DNA of 6,664 bases from Lachnospiraceae bacterium UBA3692 (lineage in GTDB: Bacteria > Bacillota > Clostridia > Lachnospirales > Lachnospiraceae): contig DFIR01000105.1 of assembly GCA_002372815.1 (NCBI GenBank), positions 11,699-18,362 on the forward strand, given 5' to 3'. Numbering within the stretch: the first letter of the stretch is position 1; each line of letters starts with the position of its first letter. The notes under the pieces were generated by a model. It was not told where the DNA came from. It did not search any database and saw nothing but the letters and a program-made list of their open reading frames with translations. The position numbers and the translations under genes are program-made. Below, in pieces: positions 6,511 to 6,664 of this stretch.

Positions 6511-6584
6511 TGGAACCGACGGGGCTCGAACCCATGACCTTCTGCACGTCAAGCAGACGCTCATCCCAGCTGAGCTACGGTTCC
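6511..6584 (-). tRNA. tRNA-Val (anticodon GAC)
   Basis: The minus strand folds fully. The acceptor stem is GGAACCG with CGGTTCC plus discriminator A. The D stem is GCTC/GAGC with a 9-base loop. The anticodon stem is TCTGC/GCAGA with loop TTGACGT, so the anticodon is GAC, reading valine codons GUC and GUU. The variable loop is AGGTC, and the T arm is ATGGG-TTCGAGC-CCCGT with one T-G pair. The total is 74 bases including the discriminator, and CCA is not encoded, so it must be added after transcription. It is the last gene of a minus-strand tRNA group, 40 bases after tRNA-Val(CAC). Confidence 0.97.
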
Positions 6585-6624
6585 ATTCAGTTGTGTTCGC
6601 CGGATCCATCGGATCACAGCGGCG

Positions 6625-6664
6625 TGGAACCGATGGGGCTCGAACCCATGACCTCTCGCGTGTG
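6625..6664 (-). tRNA. tRNA-Val (anticodon CAC), 3' part only, cut by the window edge
   Basis: The visible 3' part, read on the minus strand, holds loop bases CACAC, anticodon stem strand GCGAG, variable loop AGGTC, T arm ATGGG-TTCGAGC-CCCAT and acceptor strand CGGTTCC with discriminator A. Aligned with the neighbouring complete tRNA-Val, the five loop bases are positions 34-38. The anticodon is therefore CAC, reading valine codon GUG. From the variable loop on, it differs from its neighbour at a single T-stem base, which points to tandem duplication. CCA is not encoded. The 5' half, including the first anticodon-stem strand that would confirm the loop register, is outside the window. Confidence 0.9.

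Noticed and set aside
6294..6609. Small minus-strand open frames across the terminators and tRNA genes
   Set aside because: They run through the tRNA-Val gene and both terminator hairpins and resemble no protein.
1..6664. CRISPR array, insertion sequence, integrase or toxin-antitoxin pair
   Set aside because: No spaced direct repeats, transposase or recombinase motifs, or paired small genes were seen on either strand.

Overview
The window looks like chromosomal DNA from a fairly GC-rich member of the Clostridia, plausibly Lachnospiraceae. The reasons are the coding style (strong AGGAGG-like Shine-Dalgarno sites with frequent TTG and GTG starts), tRNA genes without an encoded CCA, a QueA of ordinary clostridial appearance, and a Wzx/Wzy-type surface polysaccharide set. 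The family assignment is an inference from sequence style, not a database match.

Layout from left to right. Positions 1 to about 150 carry the 3' part of a structured RNA that resembles 6S RNA, with nested perfect stems and a CACCCACCT-type segment. It is followed by an unusually long perfect hairpin (143-203) that has no T-run and so is not an ordinary terminator. queA (236-1267) encodes the queuosine-pathway enzyme S-adenosylmethionine:tRNA ribosyltransferase-isomerase; no tgt gene is next to it. A 70-base gap holds a weak promoter candidate.

Four tightly packed plus-strand genes follow (1338-6303): a DUF4422-family glycosyltransferase, a Wzy-like polymerase, a Wzx-like flippase and a Wzz/CapA-like polysaccharide copolymerase. 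Neighbours overlap or are 4 bases apart, and three of the four use TTG or GTG starts, so they very likely form one translationally coupled operon. The operon ends at a strong intrinsic terminator (6349-6379).

Beyond it, on the minus strand, lie tRNA-Val(GAC), complete, and tRNA-Val(CAC), cut by the window edge, with their own terminator (6471-6502). The operon and the tRNA genes therefore converge.

How the genes would work together: the DUF4422 enzyme adds a sugar to a lipid-linked repeat unit at the inner face of the membrane, the flippase moves the unit outward, the polymerase joins units, and the copolymerase sets chain length. The locus lacks an initiating phosphoglycosyl transferase and other glycosyltransferases, which must lie elsewhere if the pathway works. 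The most notable protein is the copolymerase: its long cytoplasmic tail looks like a shrunken bacterial tyrosine-kinase (BY-kinase) fold without a recognisable ATP-binding loop.
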